Source: Flavobacteriales bacterium
Lineage (GTDB): Bacteria; Bacteroidota; Bacteroidia; Flavobacteriales_D; Sanyastnellaceae
Assembly: GCA_011524845.1 (NCBI GenBank)
Contig: WTJL01000171.1
Span: 1-6,668, forward strand
Direction: 5' to 3'
DNA: 6,668 nucleotides
In this document: positions 6,591 through 6,668 of the stretch, piece by piece
Numbering within the stretch: the stretch's first letter is position 1
Layout: each line of letters opens with the position of its first letter
Position numbers and translations under genes: made by a program
Notes under the pieces: model-generated
The model's input: only the letters and a program-made list of their open reading frames with translations
The model's database searches: none
What the model was told of the DNA's origin: nothing

Positions 6591-6612
6591 GGGGGTCCCC
6601 CACCTAACTTGG
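6579..6612 (+). promoter_or_regulatory. Possible Bacteroidota-type promoter for the right-hand gene
   Basis: TTG at 6579-6581, 23 bases, then TAACTTGG at 6605-6612, one mismatch from the Bacteroidota -7 element TAnnTTTG. The spacing lies at the long end of the accepted range. The element ends 27 nt before the ATG at 6640, leaving room for a short leader. Short degenerate motifs occur by chance, so confidence is low. Confidence 0.25.
6591..6601. repeat. GC palindrome GGGGGTCCCCC
   Basis: A perfect 11-base dyad with a single central base. The loop would be too short for a good RNA hairpin, so if functional it is more likely a DNA site. It lies between the direct repeats and the possible -7 element. 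GGGTCC at 6593-6598 can also pair with GGACCC at 6611-6616, a weak 6-bp stem. Confidence 0.3.
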
Positions 6613-6639
6613 ACCCAAATCTCTAATCCTCTCACATTC

Positions 6640-6668
6640 ATGAAACATCTTACGTTTTGTGCGCTCCT
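6640..6668 (+). CDS. Start of a divergent gene, probably with a signal peptide; 3' part outside window
   Basis: ATG at 6640 opens a frame reading MKHLTFCAL with a further Leu (CT-) cut by the edge. A basic residue followed by hydrophobic residues suits the start of a signal peptide. The nearest upstream in-frame stop is TGA at 6580-6582, and no other ATG, GTG or TTG start lies between. No Shine-Dalgarno is visible, as for the giant gene. The only support is position, start codon and the N-terminal pattern over ten codons; the product cannot be named. Confidence 0.45.

Larger units (their letters stand above)
6425..6639. other. Divergent intergenic region between the giant gene and the right-hand gene
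   Basis: This 215-base region separates two genes pointing away from each other. It holds an imperfect inverted repeat (6444-6504), a minimal upstream ORF (6453-6470), two direct-repeat pairs with 21-bp spacing (6493/6514 and 6553/6574), an 11-base palindrome (6591-6601) and a possible rightward promoter (6579-6612). I found no convincing TAnnTTTG-type promoter reading leftward for the giant gene, and no terminator with a T-tract. Confidence 0.7.

Noticed and set aside
5999..6607. Plus-strand frames (202 and 143 codons) reaching into the intergenic region
   Set aside because: Most of their length is antisense to the signal peptide and module 1, and their products show no domain. They would run through the repeats and leader structure.
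6591..6616. GC palindrome and GGGTCC/GGACCC stem as a transcription terminator
   Set aside because: The central loop is too short in one reading and the stem only 6 bp in the other, no T-tract follows on either strand, and the two genes diverge so no terminator is expected here.
6425..6640. A leftward TAnnTTTG promoter for the giant gene
   Set aside because: The nearest match (GAGATTTG, read leftward near 6620) has no TTG at a suitable distance and lies about 200 nt from the ATG; other candidates have two or more mismatches.

Overview
The window is almost entirely one gene. A single uninterrupted reading frame on the minus strand runs from an ATG at 6424 to the left edge of the window (2141 codons plus one base, no stop). 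I translated it by hand; the residue count matches the nucleotide count, so no frameshift is hidden in it. The product starts with a Sec-type signal peptide and continues as a very large extracellular protein built from about 21 beta-sandwich (PKD-like/Ig-like) modules of about 100 residues. Its last visible residues look like the start of a final PKD domain. The C-terminus lies outside the window.

Organism: the architecture (giant secreted chain of 'CxG...YxW...GC' modules joined by P-x-P linkers), the absence of a Shine-Dalgarno sequence at the ATG, and a Bacteroidota-like promoter candidate in the intergenic region all point to the phylum Bacteroidota, probably a relatively GC-rich aquatic flavobacterial or related lineage (the first 60 bases count to 57% G+C). 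In this phylum such proteins are usually exported by the type IX secretion system and act as surface adhesins or gliding-type proteins. The sorting domain that would prove this is not in view.

Layout: 1-6424 minus, giant surface protein (3' end missing): partial PKD at 1-58, module 21 at 59-334, Cys-rich modules 19-20 at 335-934, modules 11-18 at 935-3364, modules 1-10 at 3365-6307, signal peptide at 6308-6424. 6425-6639: divergent intergenic region with an 11-bp imperfect inverted repeat that could fold into a leader hairpin, a five-codon upstream ORF, two pairs of direct repeats each with 21-bp spacing, a GC palindrome and a possible promoter for the right-hand gene. 6640-6668 plus: the first codons of a divergent gene that begins like a signal peptide.

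The other open frames, including plus-strand frames of up to 383 codons, are shadows of the giant gene, whose codon choice leaves few stops on the opposite strand. I see no RNA gene, CRISPR array, insertion sequence or phage feature. The most notable points are the strict two-cysteine module pattern, the near absence of basic residues, the confinement of Bacteroidota-type O-glycosylation motifs to the C-terminal part, and the structured leader.
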